DNA of 64,000 nucleotides from Collimonas sp. OK307 (GTDB lineage: Bacteria > Pseudomonadota > Gammaproteobacteria > Burkholderiales > Burkholderiaceae_D): the NCBI RefSeq assembly GCF_900113705.1, contig NZ_FOQI01000008.1, forward strand, positions 181,655 to 245,654. Direction: 5' to 3'. A program made the translations under genes and the position numbers. Each line of letters opens with the position of its first letter. The first letter of the stretch is position 1. Of the stretch, positions 1-9,640 are shown in pieces. A model generated the notes under the pieces. It was not told the DNA's origin. It was given only the letters and a program-made list of their open reading frames with translations, and did not search any database.

Positions 1-365
1 TGCATGGCGGTTCTTTGTGTGAGGTCGGGCCGGATGCGTGGCCGACAATGGTATTTGTATAGGTCTGATACAGCAAGTGCCAATGCCGCTGCTATCGATA
101 GATGTTTAAATAAGCAACTTATAGGATGACGTATGACTTGGTGGGCTGATCCCCAGTACAATTGAACGGGGCTAGCAATTTAGCATCCGCGCCAGGCGTG
201 CAGTGCGAGCATTGCCATGGAAAGTCGATATTGCTTTGTTTTTTTAGGAATATTTCCAAACAGATCTTGCGGGTCGATATTTTTACTTGTACGATGACAG
301 ACATCAAATAAGATTAAATGCAGTAGGAAATTTCCGCTTTTCTCAATCTTTCATCAACGACCATC
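1..365. other. Intergenic region upstream of kdgD
   Basis: I see no convincing gene here. A 62-codon reading frame on the minus strand (119-307) has no recognisable family and no ribosome binding site. The stretch holds two similar short palindromes, GGAATATTTCC-type at 245-257 and GGAAATTTCC at 326-335, and a weak promoter-like pair before kdgD. It probably carries the control region of the sugar-acid operon; the gene to its left lies outside the window. Confidence 0.5.
267..295 (+). promoter_or_regulatory. Weak candidate sigma-70 promoter for kdgD operon
   Basis: TTGCGG (267-272) and TACGAT (290-295) are separated by 17 bases and lie about 70 bases before the kdgD start. The fit to consensus is only partial, so this is a suggestion. 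Confidence 0.25.
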
Positions 366-1280
366 ATGTTCACACCACAAGACCTGAAACAAATCCTCTC
401 TTCCGGCTTGCTTTCTTTCCCGATTACCGACTTTGACGCTGACGGCAATTTTGTCTCCAGGCCCTACGCAGATCGTCTGGAATGGCTGGCGCCGTATGGT
501 GCGACCGCGCTATTTGTTGCCGGTGGAACAGGCGAATTTTTCTCCCTGACGCCAGAGGATTACACGAAAGTTGTAAAGGTCGCAGTTGAAACCTGTCGCG
601 GCAAGGTGCCTATCCTGGCCGGAGCAGGCGGCCCGACCCGTACTGCAATTGCTTACGCGCAAGAGGCGGAAAAGCTAGGTGCCCATGGCGTGTTGCTAAT
701 GCCGCATTATCTGACCGAAGCCAGCCAGGATGGCCTGGTAGCGCATATCGAAGCAGTCTGCAAATCCGTCAAATTCGGTGTGGTTGTGTACAACCGCAAC
801 GTATGCCGCCTGGATGCCGATTCGCTGCTGAAACTGGCTGACCGTTGTCCGAACCTGATCGGTTTTAAAGACGGTATCGGTGAAATCGAATTGATGGTCA
901 CGATCCGGCGCAAGCTGGGCGACCGCTTTACTTACCTGGGCGGTTTGCCTACTGCGGAAGTGTATGCCTCCGCCTATAAAGCACTGGGCGTGCCGGTATA
1001 TTCTTCGGCAGTGTTCAATTTCATCCCGAAAACGGCAATTGATTTCTACGAAGCGGTGCGCACCGATGATTTCGCGACGACTAACCGCCTCATCGACGAT
1101 TTCTTCTTACCTTACCTGGCGATCAGAAACCGGAAGCAAGGTTATGCCGTCAGTATCGTGAAAGCCGGCGCAACCTTGGTCGGCCACACTGCGGGCCCGG
1201 TGCGGACGCCATTGACGGATATGACGCCGCAAGAATGCGAACGGCTTGATGTGTTGATCAAATCCCTTGGTCCGCAGTAG
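366..1280 (+). CDS. kdgD: 5-dehydro-4-deoxyglucarate dehydratase
   Basis: Cytoplasmic enzyme of D-glucarate and galactarate breakdown. It removes water and CO2 from 5-keto-4-deoxyglucarate to give alpha-ketoglutarate semialdehyde. The 304-residue protein is a dihydrodipicolinate-synthase-type TIM barrel. The GGTGE motif is at 53-57, the conserved Tyr at 142 (VVVYNRN) and the Schiff-base Lys at 168 (IGFKDG). Length is normal for the family. The ATG at 366 has no obvious Shine-Dalgarno sequence but the N-terminus (FTPQDLK) is typical. It is followed by glucarate dehydratase and an MFS transporter on the same strand, which form one operon. The semialdehyde dehydrogenase expected as the next step is not in the window. 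Confidence 0.93.
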   Translation: MFTPQDLKQILSSGLLSFPITDFDADGNFVSRPYADRLEWLAPYGATALFVAGGTGEFFSLTPEDYTKVVKVAVETCRGKVPILAGAGGPTRTAIAYAQEAEKLGAHGVLLMPHYLTEASQDGLVAHIEAVCKSVKFGVVVYNRNVCRLDADSLLKLADRCPNLIGFKDGIGEIELMVTIRRKLGDRFTYLGGLPTAEVYASAYKALGVPVYSSAVFNFIPKTAIDFYEAVRTDDFATTNRLIDDFFLPYLAIRNRKQGYAVSIVKAGATLVGHTAGPVRTPLTDMTPQECERLDVLIKSLGPQ

Positions 1281-1357
1281 GTCTCTTTAATACATATCGA
1301 ATAGGCGCACAAGTTCAGCGCCAGGATTAATACTAAGTTTTGGAACTGGAGACAACC

Positions 1358-2713
1358 ATGTCGAACACAAACAATCCTTTACCTGCCAATGACACGCCGC
1401 GTATCGTGTCCTTGCAGGTGATACCCGTCGCAGGCCGGGACAGTATGCTGCTTAACCTGAGCGGCGCTCACGGCCCTTACTTCACGCGCAATATCGTCAT
1501 CCTGACCGACAGTTCCGGCGAGACGGGCGTTGGCGAAGTTCCTGGCGGCGAGAAAATCAGGCAGGCACTGGAAGATGCAAGACAGCTGGTTGTCGGCCAG
1601 TCTATCGGCGATTACAACAATATCCTTAACCAGGCACGCCAGGCTTTTCAGGGCAGAGATGCCGGCGGTCGCGGCTTGCAGACTTTCGACTTGCGTATTG
1701 CGGTACACGCGGTCACGGCGCTGGAAGCAGCGCTGCTTGACCTGTTGGGCAAGTTCTTGAAGGTACCTGTAGCAGCCCTGCTGGGCGAGGGGCAACAGCG
1801 CGATGCAGTAGAAATGCTCGGCTACCTGTTCTATATCGGCGATCGCAAAAACACGGACTTGCCGTATGCCTCAGCCGACGACGAACCTGATGACTGGCTA
1901 CGCCTGCGTCATGAGGCCGCTATGACGACCGAGGCCATTGTCGAGTTGGCGCGCGCCGCCCATGACCGATACGGTTTCAACGACTTCAAGCTGAAAGGCG
2001 GCGTGTTGCGCGGTGAAGATGAAATGGAAGCCGTGACCGCTCTGTCGGAGGAGTTCGCTGAAGCCCGCATTACGCTGGATCCGAATGGCGGCTGGCTGCT
2101 TAAAGATGCAATCCGCCTGTGCCGTGACAAGCGCGACGTGCTGGCCTATGCGGAAGATCCATGTGGAGCGGAAAACGGCTATTCCGGGCGCGAAGTAATG
2201 GCGGAGTTCCGCCGCGCCACCGGCCTGCTGACTGCGACAAACATGATCGCCACCGACTGGCGTGAGATGCGCCATGCGATTCAGTTGCAGTCGGTCGACA
2301 TACCCTTGGCCGATCCGCATTTCTGGACCATGCAAGGTTCTGTGCGCGTAGCGCAAATGTGCAATGAATGGGATCTCACTTGGGGCTCTCATTCGAATAA
2401 CCACTTCGATATTTCCCTGGCGATGTTCACCCATGTCGCTGCTGCAGCACCTGGAAAAATTACCGCGATTGACACCCACTGGATCTGGCAGGACGGCCAG
2501 CGGCTGACAAAAGAGCCGTTGAAGATAGAAGGTGGATTGGTTCAGGTGCCTAAAAAACCTGGCTTGGGAATCGAGGTCGACATGGCTGAAATCGAGGCGG
2601 CTCATCAACTCTATCGCAACATGGGACTAGGTGCGCGAGACGATGCGATAGCAATGCAATATCTCATCCCTGGATGGAAATTCAATAACAAAATGCCTTG
2701 CCTGGTCCGCTAA
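1358..2713 (+). CDS. gudD: Glucarate (galactarate) dehydratase, enolase superfamily
   Basis: Dehydrates D-glucarate to 5-keto-4-deoxyglucarate, the substrate of the preceding kdgD product. The 451-residue protein shows the enolase-superfamily signature of the GudD group: Lys-x-Lys at about 211-213 (FKLKGG), metal ligands in DPNGG (Asp 241) and AEDP (Glu 266), the NMIATDW segment, and the SHSNNHFD histidine segment near 344-351. I chose ATG 1358 because GGAGA at 1348-1352 sits five bases before it. A TTG at 1340 in the same frame would add six residues. The family also contains GudX-like proteins with poor activity, so glucarate versus idarate preference cannot be read from sequence alone. Confidence 0.92.
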   Translation: MSNTNNPLPANDTPRIVSLQVIPVAGRDSMLLNLSGAHGPYFTRNIVILTDSSGETGVGEVPGGEKIRQALEDARQLVVGQSIGDYNNILNQARQAFQGRDAGGRGLQTFDLRIAVHAVTALEAALLDLLGKFLKVPVAALLGEGQQRDAVEMLGYLFYIGDRKNTDLPYASADDEPDDWLRLRHEAAMTTEAIVELARAAHDRYGFNDFKLKGGVLRGEDEMEAVTALSEEFAEARITLDPNGGWLLKDAIRLCRDKRDVLAYAEDPCGAENGYSGREVMAEFRRATGLLTATNMIATDWREMRHAIQLQSVDIPLADPHFWTMQGSVRVAQMCNEWDLTWGSHSNNHFDISLAMFTHVAAAAPGKITAIDTHWIWQDGQRLTKEPLKIEGGLVQVPKKPGLGIEVDMAEIEAAHQLYRNMGLGARDDAIAMQYLIPGWKFNNKMPCLVR

Positions 2714-2756
2714 AAAAATAACAGGTCTGGCAAATAAAATTCAAGGAGACAGCAGC

Positions 2757-4100
2757 ATGGGTACACTTCTAACAACGGGCGCTGAAGGTGGCGCCGCAAC
2801 TAACAGCAATGCCCAAAGCATATTGGACGTTGCGATCAGTAAAGTGAAATGGCGGATATTGCCTTTATTCGTCGTCATGTTCATCGCAAACTACATCGAT
2901 CGCGTCAATATCGGCTTCGTCCGTTCCCATCTGCAAACCGACCTCGGCATAGGCGCCGCGGCATTCGGACTTGGAGCCGGCCTGTTTTTTGTGGCCTACG
3001 CGGTATTTGAAGTGCCTTCGAATATCTTGCAGCAGCGTTTTGGGGCCAAGGCCTGGCTGACCCGCATCATGTTCACATGGGGAGTCGTGGCTACGGGCAT
3101 GGCATTCATTACCGGTGAAACATCGTTCTATGTAATGCGCCTGTTGTTGGGAGTAGCCGAAGCCGGCTTCTTTCCAGGTGTCGTGTATTACTTTACCCAG
3201 TGGCTGCCGAATAGCGAACGCGGCAAAGCAATGGCGATTTTCCTCAGCGGATCTGCACTCGCATCCGTGATTTCCGGTCCTCTCTCAGGCGCGCTGCTGC
3301 AGATCGAAGGCGGTGGATTCCACGGCTGGCAATGGATGTTTATTATCGAAGGTCTCGCATCGATCGTCTTGTGTGTTGTCGTCTGGTTCCGGCTGGATTC
3401 CCATCCACGTGACGCGAAATGGCTGACCGACGCCGAGCGCAACGCTTTAGCGGAGGTTATCGACGCCGAACAAAAAGAGCGCGAAGCCAACCGGCCAAAA
3501 CATGTGAGTTCATTTACATTGCTGAAAGATAGCCGCATCGCGCTTTTCTGTTTCATCTATTTCGCGATCCAGCTGACTATCTACGGCGCCACGTTCTGGC
3601 TCCCAAGCATCATCAAGAAAATGGGCCATTTCAGCGAATTCCAGGTTGGCTTGTTCAACTCCATACCTTGGCTGATCTCTATCGTTGCAATGTATATTTT
3701 CGCCTCTCTGGCGACGCGCTTCAAGCATCAGCAAATGTGGGTGGCCATAGCGCTTGTTGTCGCAGCCTGCGGGATGTTCATGTCTACCACCAGCGGCCCG
3801 GTCTTTGCATTTGTGGCGATCTGCTTTGCCGCGATAGGATTCAAGGCAGCCTCCTCACTTTTTTGGCCTATTCCCCAAGGCTACCTGGATGCCCGGATCG
3901 CGGCTGGCGTTATCGCACTGATTAATTCAATCGGGAATTTAGGCGGCTTCTTTGCACCTGCAACCTTTGGCTACCTGGAGCAAAAAACCGGGTCGATCCA
4001 GGGCGGGCTGTATGGTCTGGCCATCGCGTCGATAGTTGCAGCGGCGTTGGTCTTCTGGACTAAAAAATCGGCAACGGTAAAGTTGCCAGGTCGATCCTGA
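2757..4100 (+). CDS. gudP: MFS transporter, glucarate/galactarate type (ACS family)
   Basis: A 447-residue inner-membrane protein of the major facilitator superfamily with about 12 hydrophobic segments. The first is near residues 36-55 and carries the anion:cation symporter pattern NYIDRVNIGF. A central hydrophilic stretch at about 225-255 separates the two halves. An AAGGAG sequence lies about 12 bases before the ATG. Its position as third gene behind kdgD and gudD makes proton-coupled uptake of D-glucarate or galactarate the most likely role. Sequence alone cannot exclude a related sugar acid, since tartrate and phthalate carriers belong to the same family. Confidence 0.85.
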   Translation: MGTLLTTGAEGGAATNSNAQSILDVAISKVKWRILPLFVVMFIANYIDRVNIGFVRSHLQTDLGIGAAAFGLGAGLFFVAYAVFEVPSNILQQRFGAKAWLTRIMFTWGVVATGMAFITGETSFYVMRLLLGVAEAGFFPGVVYYFTQWLPNSERGKAMAIFLSGSALASVISGPLSGALLQIEGGGFHGWQWMFIIEGLASIVLCVVVWFRLDSHPRDAKWLTDAERNALAEVIDAEQKEREANRPKHVSSFTLLKDSRIALFCFIYFAIQLTIYGATFWLPSIIKKMGHFSEFQVGLFNSIPWLISIVAMYIFASLATRFKHQQMWVAIALVVAACGMFMSTTSGPVFAFVAICFAAIGFKAASSLFWPIPQGYLDARIAAGVIALINSIGNLGGFFAPATFGYLEQKTGSIQGGLYGLAIASIVAAALVFWTKKSATVKLPGRS

Positions 4101-4111
4101 TCTTCGAGGAT

Positions 4112-4136
4112 GCCGGCAGGTTGCATGACTGCCGGC
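4112..4136. terminator. Hairpin between convergent genes
   Basis: GCCGGCAG (4112-4119) and CTGCCGGC (4129-4136) form a perfect 8-bp stem with a 9-base loop. It lies between the stop codons of gudP and the convergent FemAB-like gene. No T-run follows on either strand, so terminator function is inferred from position. Confidence 0.45.
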
Positions 4137-4169
4137 TGTCTGACAGGGGCATCTAATGGCAACTGCTTG

Positions 4170-5366
4170 CTAAAGCGGCGTCGATCGGAACGGATTGCGA
4201 TCGTTCAATTCGTCCATATAACTATCGATGCCGTCAGCCTCGCGCGCCAGGAAATTGGCTACCGCGTCGGCGAAGGCCGGACGTGCCAGCCAGTGCGCCG
4301 ACCAGGTTTTTTGCGGTAAAAAGCCGCGCGCCATCTTGTGTTCGCCTTGGGCGCCACCTTCAAAGCAGGCGATTTTCTGTTCGATACAGAATTCCAGGGG
4401 CTGGTAGTAGGCGGTCTCAAAGTGCAGGCACGGGACGAATTCCAGTGCGCCCCAATAACGGCCGTATAAAGTTTGATCGGTATAGATCAACAACGACGAT
4501 GCAATCGGCCGCCCGTTGCGTTCGGCCACGATCAGCAGGATGTTGTGCGGCATGCTGGCGCCGATCCTGAGGAAAAAATCCAGGTTCAGGTAGGGTGTGG
4601 AGCGATGCTCCGCATAGGTTTGCGCATAGCAGCGGTTGAAAAATATCCAATCAGCCTCAGTCGCATCTTGCCCGCGCACCCGGCGCAGGCGCACCCCGGC
4701 ATCGGCTACCTTGCGCCGTTCGGCGACGATATTCTTGCGCTTCTTGCGTTCCAGCGTATCGAGAAATTCGGTGAAATTACGATAACCAGGGTTCAGCCAA
4801 TGAAACTGGACGCCGCTGCGCAGCAGGAAACCTGCTTGCTGCAGGGCCTCGGCTTGCGCGGCCGGCGGATACAGGATGTGGGTGGAGGAAGTCTGCGTAT
4901 CTTTGCGTAATGACTTCAACACATCGATCAGCGCCGCCCGCGCCTGGTCGTCACGCGCCAGCAGGCGGCCGCCGGTGACGGGTGTAAACGGAATCGCCGA
5001 CAGCAGTTTCGGATAATATTCCAGGCCATTGCGCTCATAGGCGTCGGCCCAGGCCCAGTCGAACACGTACTCACCGTACGAGTGAAATTTCACATACAAA
5101 GGCAGGGCGGCAATCAGGCGCGGCTGGCCGTCAACTTCATCCCACAGTGTCACGTATTGCGGTTGCCAGCCTGATTTTTCCGAGGCGCTGCCGCTTTCGT
5201 GCAAGGCATGCAGAAAAGCAAATGAGAGGAAGGGATTAGCATCGGCCTGAAAACCTAGCAGTTCGTCCCATGCTGTCTGGCCGACCTCGCTCAGGGATGA
5301 AATGATGCGCGTGGTGGGCTTGCTCGTGGTCTGGGTTGTTGTCCGGGTTGTAGTCTTGATAATCAA
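4170..5366 (-). CDS. FemAB-like GNAT acyltransferase (DUF482/PF04339 family)
   Basis: A 398-residue cytoplasmic protein of the family often labelled peptidoglycan-biosynthesis protein. It is built on the N-acetyltransferase fold related to FemAB and leucyl/phenylalanyl-tRNA transferases. Family features visible are NPFLSFAFLHALHESGSA near residue 43, the basic segment RKKRKNIVAERRKV at about 207, and the GRYWGALEFVPCLHFETAYYQPLEFCIE block near 305. The only upstream start is TTG at 5366, which gives a threonine-rich leader (residues 5-19) atypical for the family; the true start may be further in. The substrate is unknown. It converges on gudP and is divergent from nadE. Confidence 0.8.
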   Translation of the reverse strand: MIIKTTTRTTTQTTSKPTTRIISSLSEVGQTAWDELLGFQADANPFLSFAFLHALHESGSASEKSGWQPQYVTLWDEVDGQPRLIAALPLYVKFHSYGEYVFDWAWADAYERNGLEYYPKLLSAIPFTPVTGGRLLARDDQARAALIDVLKSLRKDTQTSSTHILYPPAAQAEALQQAGFLLRSGVQFHWLNPGYRNFTEFLDTLERKKRKNIVAERRKVADAGVRLRRVRGQDATEADWIFFNRCYAQTYAEHRSTPYLNLDFFLRIGASMPHNILLIVAERNGRPIASSLLIYTDQTLYGRYWGALEFVPCLHFETAYYQPLEFCIEQKIACFEGGAQGEHKMARGFLPQKTWSAHWLARPAFADAVANFLAREADGIDSYMDELNDRNPFRSTPL

Positions 5367-5497
5367 GGAGTTGGCGAGCCGTCAATGGGGGATAAAGTGT
5401 GGAGTTTAGCATCGCTGCCAACGCTCTGCCGCCCGCTCTCAAGGGTAAGGCATTAGCATGCGATAATTAGCCTATCAAGCAGAGCGCAGGAAGAATG

Positions 5498-7549
5498 ATG
5501 ACAACCAATAAGTTTCTGAACCTTTACTCCCATGATTTTGCGCGTGTCGCGGTCGCCATCCCGAATTGCCGGATAGCGGACCCGGCTTTTAACGCCGCCG
5601 AAACTATCGCGCTCGCCAGACAGGCAGAGCAGCAGGGCGCTGTGCTGGTGGCGTTTCCGGAGCTGGGTTTGTCTGCCTACACCTGCGACGACCTGTTTCA
5701 CCAACGTGCTTTGCTGGATGCCTGTGAAGCTGCCTTGGCCACAATAGTGGAGGCTTCGGCCACGCTGGCGCCGGCCATGATCGTCGGCTTGCCTTTACGC
5801 GTCGAGCATCAACTGTTCAATTGCGCCGTGGTGATTGCCGGCGGCCGGATCCAGGGCATCGTACCCAAGAGCTATCTGCCAAACTACGGCGAGTTTTATG
5901 AGATGCGCCAATTCAGCCCCGCTGAAAATACCGCAACCCGCCAAATCCGATTGTTTGGCGCCAGCATTCCATTCGGTACCGGCTTGCTGTTCGAGGTGAG
6001 CAACCTGCCGCTCCTGAGATTCCATGTCGAGATTTGCGAAGACGTTTGGGTGCCTATTCCACCCTCATCGTTTGCGGCGCTGGCCGGCGCCAGTGTCCTG
6101 GTCAATCTTTCCGCCTCGAATGTGGTGGTGGGGAAAGCCGGTTATCGCCATCAACTGGTGGCACAACAATCCGCGCGCTGCCTGTCGGCGTATTTGTATA
6201 CCTCGGCCGGCAAGGGCGAGTCGTCGACTGACCTGGCCTGGGACGGGCAGGGTCTGATTTACGAGAACGGCGAACTGCTGGCAGAATCCGAGCGATTCCT
6301 GGACAATTCGCATGTCATCTTTGCCGATGTCGATCTCGAACGGTTGTCGCGCGAACGGATGCGTCAGACCACTTTCGGGCAGTCGGTCCGGCGTCATGCC
6401 GATGAGGTGGCCAAATTCGAGGTGCTGCGCTTCGAACTGGCGCTACCTTTGGACACGGCCCTGCCGTTGGCGCGCAAGGTCGAGCGTTTCCCCTATGTCC
6501 CGGCCGATACCAAGCGCCGCGATGAACGTTGCACCGAGGTCTACAACATCCAGGTCCAAGCGTTGGTGCAGCGCCTGTCGGCCAGCAAGATATCCAAAGT
6601 GGTGATCGGCGTTTCCGGCGGACTGGATTCAACCCATGCGTTGCTGGTCTGCGCTAAGGCGATGGACCGCCTGAACCTGCCGCGTTCGAATATCCTGGCT
6701 TACACCATGCCTGGTTTTGCCACCAGCGACCGCACCTTGCTGCAGGCCAGGCAGCTGATGCAGCTGGTTGGCTGCACGGCGGCGGAAATCGACATTCGCC
6801 CGAGCTGCCTGCAAATGTTGAAAGATCTGGGCCATCCTTATGCTGCGGGCCAGGACCAGTTCGACATCACTTTCGAAAACGTTCAGGCCGGCGAGCGCAC
6901 CAATCATCTGTTCCGGCTGGCGAACTTCAATCACGCGATTGTCATCGGTACCGGCGACCTGAGCGAGCTGGCCCTGGGCTGGTGTACTTACGGCGTCGGC
7001 GATCACATGTCGCATTACAACGTCAACGCCAGCGTGCCGAAGACCTTGATCAGCCATCTGGTGCGCTGGGTGGCCGAGACTGGCGCCATCGGCGGCCAGG
7101 GTTCCGATGTGCTGCTGAATGTGCTGAGTACCGAGATCAGTCCGGAACTGGTGCCAGGCAAGGCTAGCGGAAAGCCAGAGCAGATTACGGAAGACGTCAT
7201 CGGCCCGTATGAGTTGCAGGACTTTAACTTGTACTACATCCTGCGCTACGGCTTTGCGCCGTCGAAAGTCGCTTTCCTGGCGCTTTCAGCCTGGCAAGAC
7301 AAGACTAAAGGCAGCTGGCCCCATAATGAGAAGATAGTACGGAACCAGTACGATCTGGCGGCGATCAAGCGCAACCTGGCGATCTTCCTCGACCGCTTTT
7401 TCAGGACCAGCCAGTTCAAGCGTTCCTGCGTGCCAAACGCGCCTAAAGTCGGAAGCGGCGGCTCGTTATCGCCACGCGGCGATTGGCGTGCGCCTAGCGA
7501 TTCTGACGCGACCGTGTGGCTGAACGATCTGGCGAATATTCCCGACTGA
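5498..7549 (+). CDS. nadE: Glutamine-dependent NAD+ synthetase
   Basis: Makes NAD+ from nicotinic acid adenine dinucleotide, ATP and glutamine. An N-terminal nitrilase-type glutaminase carries the Glu-Lys-Cys triad (in 684-residue numbering Glu56 in FPELG, Lys125 in PKSYLP, Cys181 in EICEDVW). A C-terminal synthetase domain has the ATP loop SGGLDS at 374-379. Two ATG codons stand in tandem at 5495 and 5498. AGGA at 5488-5491 is only three bases before the first but six before the second, so I favour 5498 (683 residues). The length matches two-domain NadE. It is a single gene, separated from glnB by about 200 bases. Confidence 0.95.
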   Translation: MTTNKFLNLYSHDFARVAVAIPNCRIADPAFNAAETIALARQAEQQGAVLVAFPELGLSAYTCDDLFHQRALLDACEAALATIVEASATLAPAMIVGLPLRVEHQLFNCAVVIAGGRIQGIVPKSYLPNYGEFYEMRQFSPAENTATRQIRLFGASIPFGTGLLFEVSNLPLLRFHVEICEDVWVPIPPSSFAALAGASVLVNLSASNVVVGKAGYRHQLVAQQSARCLSAYLYTSAGKGESSTDLAWDGQGLIYENGELLAESERFLDNSHVIFADVDLERLSRERMRQTTFGQSVRRHADEVAKFEVLRFELALPLDTALPLARKVERFPYVPADTKRRDERCTEVYNIQVQALVQRLSASKISKVVIGVSGGLDSTHALLVCAKAMDRLNLPRSNILAYTMPGFATSDRTLLQARQLMQLVGCTAAEIDIRPSCLQMLKDLGHPYAAGQDQFDITFENVQAGERTNHLFRLANFNHAIVIGTGDLSELALGWCTYGVGDHMSHYNVNASVPKTLISHLVRWVAETGAIGGQGSDVLLNVLSTEISPELVPGKASGKPEQITEDVIGPYELQDFNLYYILRYGFAPSKVAFLALSAWQDKTKGSWPHNEKIVRNQYDLAAIKRNLAIFLDRFFRTSQFKRSCVPNAPKVGSGGSLSPRGDWRAPSDSDATVWLNDLANIPD

Positions 7550-7630
7550 TCGTTTCCCTGCCCAAAAATAGGGAGAAAGCGGGTTGTTATCGCCGTTGTT
7601 GTAGATTTTGTCGCAGATATTGATTTACGG

Positions 7631-7659
7631 TTATAGACAAACCGAGTTTTTCCTATACT
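7631..7659 (+). promoter_or_regulatory. Candidate promoter of P-II gene
   Basis: TTATAG (7631-7636), a 17-base spacer and TATACT (7654-7659). The -10 box is good, the -35 weak. It lies about 87 bases before the glnB start codon. Confidence 0.4.
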
Positions 7660-7682
7660 CTTACAGGTTGAGCTTTAACCAT

Positions 7683-8084
<402 letters not shown>

Positions 8085-8391
8085 TGCAGTTTTTGTAGCG
8101 CGCTGACGTTACTGCCTTCCCTTCCGCAATTCTCTATCTTGGCCGCGGTCCTTCGATGTAATGGATGACTGACCGCGGCGCCAGGTTCACCCCGACCGGT
8201 TTTCGGGTATCTCCGACCTATCCGTATCGATGCTTATAAACGTTGCTTATAAAGAGCCGTAAAGCATTTTCCGCATAATCTCGGACGTTTTTCTTATTGG
8301 ACGCAGCTTGCCCCCGCACGCTATCGTTTCTTCCTTCGCAATGGATTGCAATCACGAGTTGCAATCTGGCGCGCCACAGAAGAGGTGATTC
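8085..8391. other. Intergenic region glnB to sfnB-like operon
   Basis: No gene seen. It holds a 9-bp inverted repeat (8142-8150 with 8171-8179), two direct copies of TGCTTATAAA (8231-8240 and 8244-8253, period 13), and the palindrome GATTGCAATC (8344-8353) followed by a second TTGCAATC (8359-8366). These probably include the control sites of the sulfur operon. Confidence 0.5.
8142..8179. repeat. 9-bp inverted repeat after glnB
   Basis: GCCGCGGTC (8142-8150) and GACCGCGGC (8171-8179) are perfect arms separated by 20 bases. It could be a glnB transcript end or a protein-binding site; no T-run follows. Confidence 0.35.
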
Positions 8392-9636
8392 ATGTCGTCT
8401 ATCGCGACAGCAGCAATTGAGGCAAGCCCGGTCGACCTGTTACCCCGGGTCGTTCCGGCGCATCGCATCGGCAGCGACCAGGAAGCATTGGATGTAGCAC
8501 GTGCACTAGCGGCCGAATTCCGTACCGGCGCCAGTGAACGTGACCGCGACCGGCGTTTGCCGTGGGCGGAAATTGAAAAATTCTCAGCCAGCGGCCTGGG
8601 GGGCATCAGCGTTCCAAAAGCATTTGGCGGTGCCGAGGTTTCCTACCGCACGCTGGCCGAAGTATTCCGTGTATTGTGTTCAGCCGATCCGGCCTTGGGG
8701 CAAATCCCGCAAAACCATTTCGGCATTCTCGGTGTGGTTGCGCAGAGCGCCGACGCTGCGCAAAAAGCCCGCATCTACGTCGATGTCCTGGCCGGTCAGC
8801 GGATTGGCAACGCCGGGCCGGAACGCGGCACCAGGAATATATTGGAGATGAAAGCGCGTTTGCTGGAAACACCCGGCGGCTATCGCCTGAGCGGCAAGAA
8901 ATTCTATTCGACCGGTGCCTTGTTTGCCCATTGGGTGCCGGTAAAAGCGCTGGATGAACAAGGCCGCGTGGTGTTGGTGTTCGTCAAGCGCGGCACGCCC
9001 GGCCTGACTATCGTCGACGACTGGTCGGGGTTTGGCCAACGCACCACTGCCAGCGGCACGGTGTTGCTGGATAACCTGCCAGTGGCCATTGAAAATGTGC
9101 TGCCGCTGCATAAGCAGGCCGGGCAGGCCGGCATCCAGGGGCCGGTTTCGCAATTGATACAGGCTGCGATCGACGCCGGCATCGCTGAAGCTGCGATCGA
9201 TGATGCGATCAATTTCGTCCGTACCCGTTCGCGCCCCTGGGCCGATAGCGGCGTCGAACGTGCCAGCGACGATCCCTATATCATCCGCGATATCGGCGAT
9301 CTGAAGATCCGGCTGCACGCGGCTAACGCGTTGCTGGCCAAGGCTGCCGGCGTACTCGACCAGATCGCCACGGTCGCAATCGATGCCGAAGCATCCGCCC
9401 GCGCCTCGATTGCGGTTGCTAAAGCCAAAGTCCTGACCACTGAAATTGCTCTGCACGCCAGTGAAAAACTATTTGAACTGGCCGGTTCTGCCGCGACCCT
9501 GGCGGAACATAATCTTGATCGCCACTGGCGCAATGCGCGCACCCACACCTTGCACGATCCGGTGCGCTGGAAGCTGCATGCCATCGGTAATTATCTGCTG
9601 AACGGTATCGCACCGGCGCGCCACTCCTGGAACTGA
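8392..9636 (+). CDS. SfnB-family acyl-CoA-dehydrogenase-like flavoprotein (copy 1)
   Basis: A 414-residue acyl-CoA-dehydrogenase-fold flavoprotein of the SfnB group, linked in pseudomonads to use of dimethyl sulfone and other organosulfur compounds. Family landmarks are RDRDRRLPWAEIEKFSASGL (about 44-63), the GQIPQNHFG segment near 103, the DDWSGFGQRTTASGTV flavin-site segment near 205, and the C-terminal HNLDRHWRNARTHTLHDPVRWK. AGAGG at 8381-8385 precedes the ATG. It is first of three same-strand genes, followed within four bases by a paralogue and then by an NtaA/DszA-type monooxygenase. The set is most likely induced under sulfur limitation; the substrate is not known. Confidence 0.85.
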   Translation: MSSIATAAIEASPVDLLPRVVPAHRIGSDQEALDVARALAAEFRTGASERDRDRRLPWAEIEKFSASGLGGISVPKAFGGAEVSYRTLAEVFRVLCSADPALGQIPQNHFGILGVVAQSADAAQKARIYVDVLAGQRIGNAGPERGTRNILEMKARLLETPGGYRLSGKKFYSTGALFAHWVPVKALDEQGRVVLVFVKRGTPGLTIVDDWSGFGQRTTASGTVLLDNLPVAIENVLPLHKQAGQAGIQGPVSQLIQAAIDAGIAEAAIDDAINFVRTRSRPWADSGVERASDDPYIIRDIGDLKIRLHAANALLAKAAGVLDQIATVAIDAEASARASIAVAKAKVLTTEIALHASEKLFELAGSAATLAEHNLDRHWRNARTHTLHDPVRWKLHAIGNYLLNGIAPARHSWN

Positions 9637-9640
9637 CATC

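Noticed and set aside
119..307. 62-codon minus-strand frame at the left edge
   Set aside because: No recognisable family, no ribosome site, and it lies in what looks like a control region.
8299..8311. Sigma-54 promoter before the sfnB-like gene
   Set aside because: TTGGACG and TTGCC look suggestive, but the GG to GC spacing is nine bases instead of ten.
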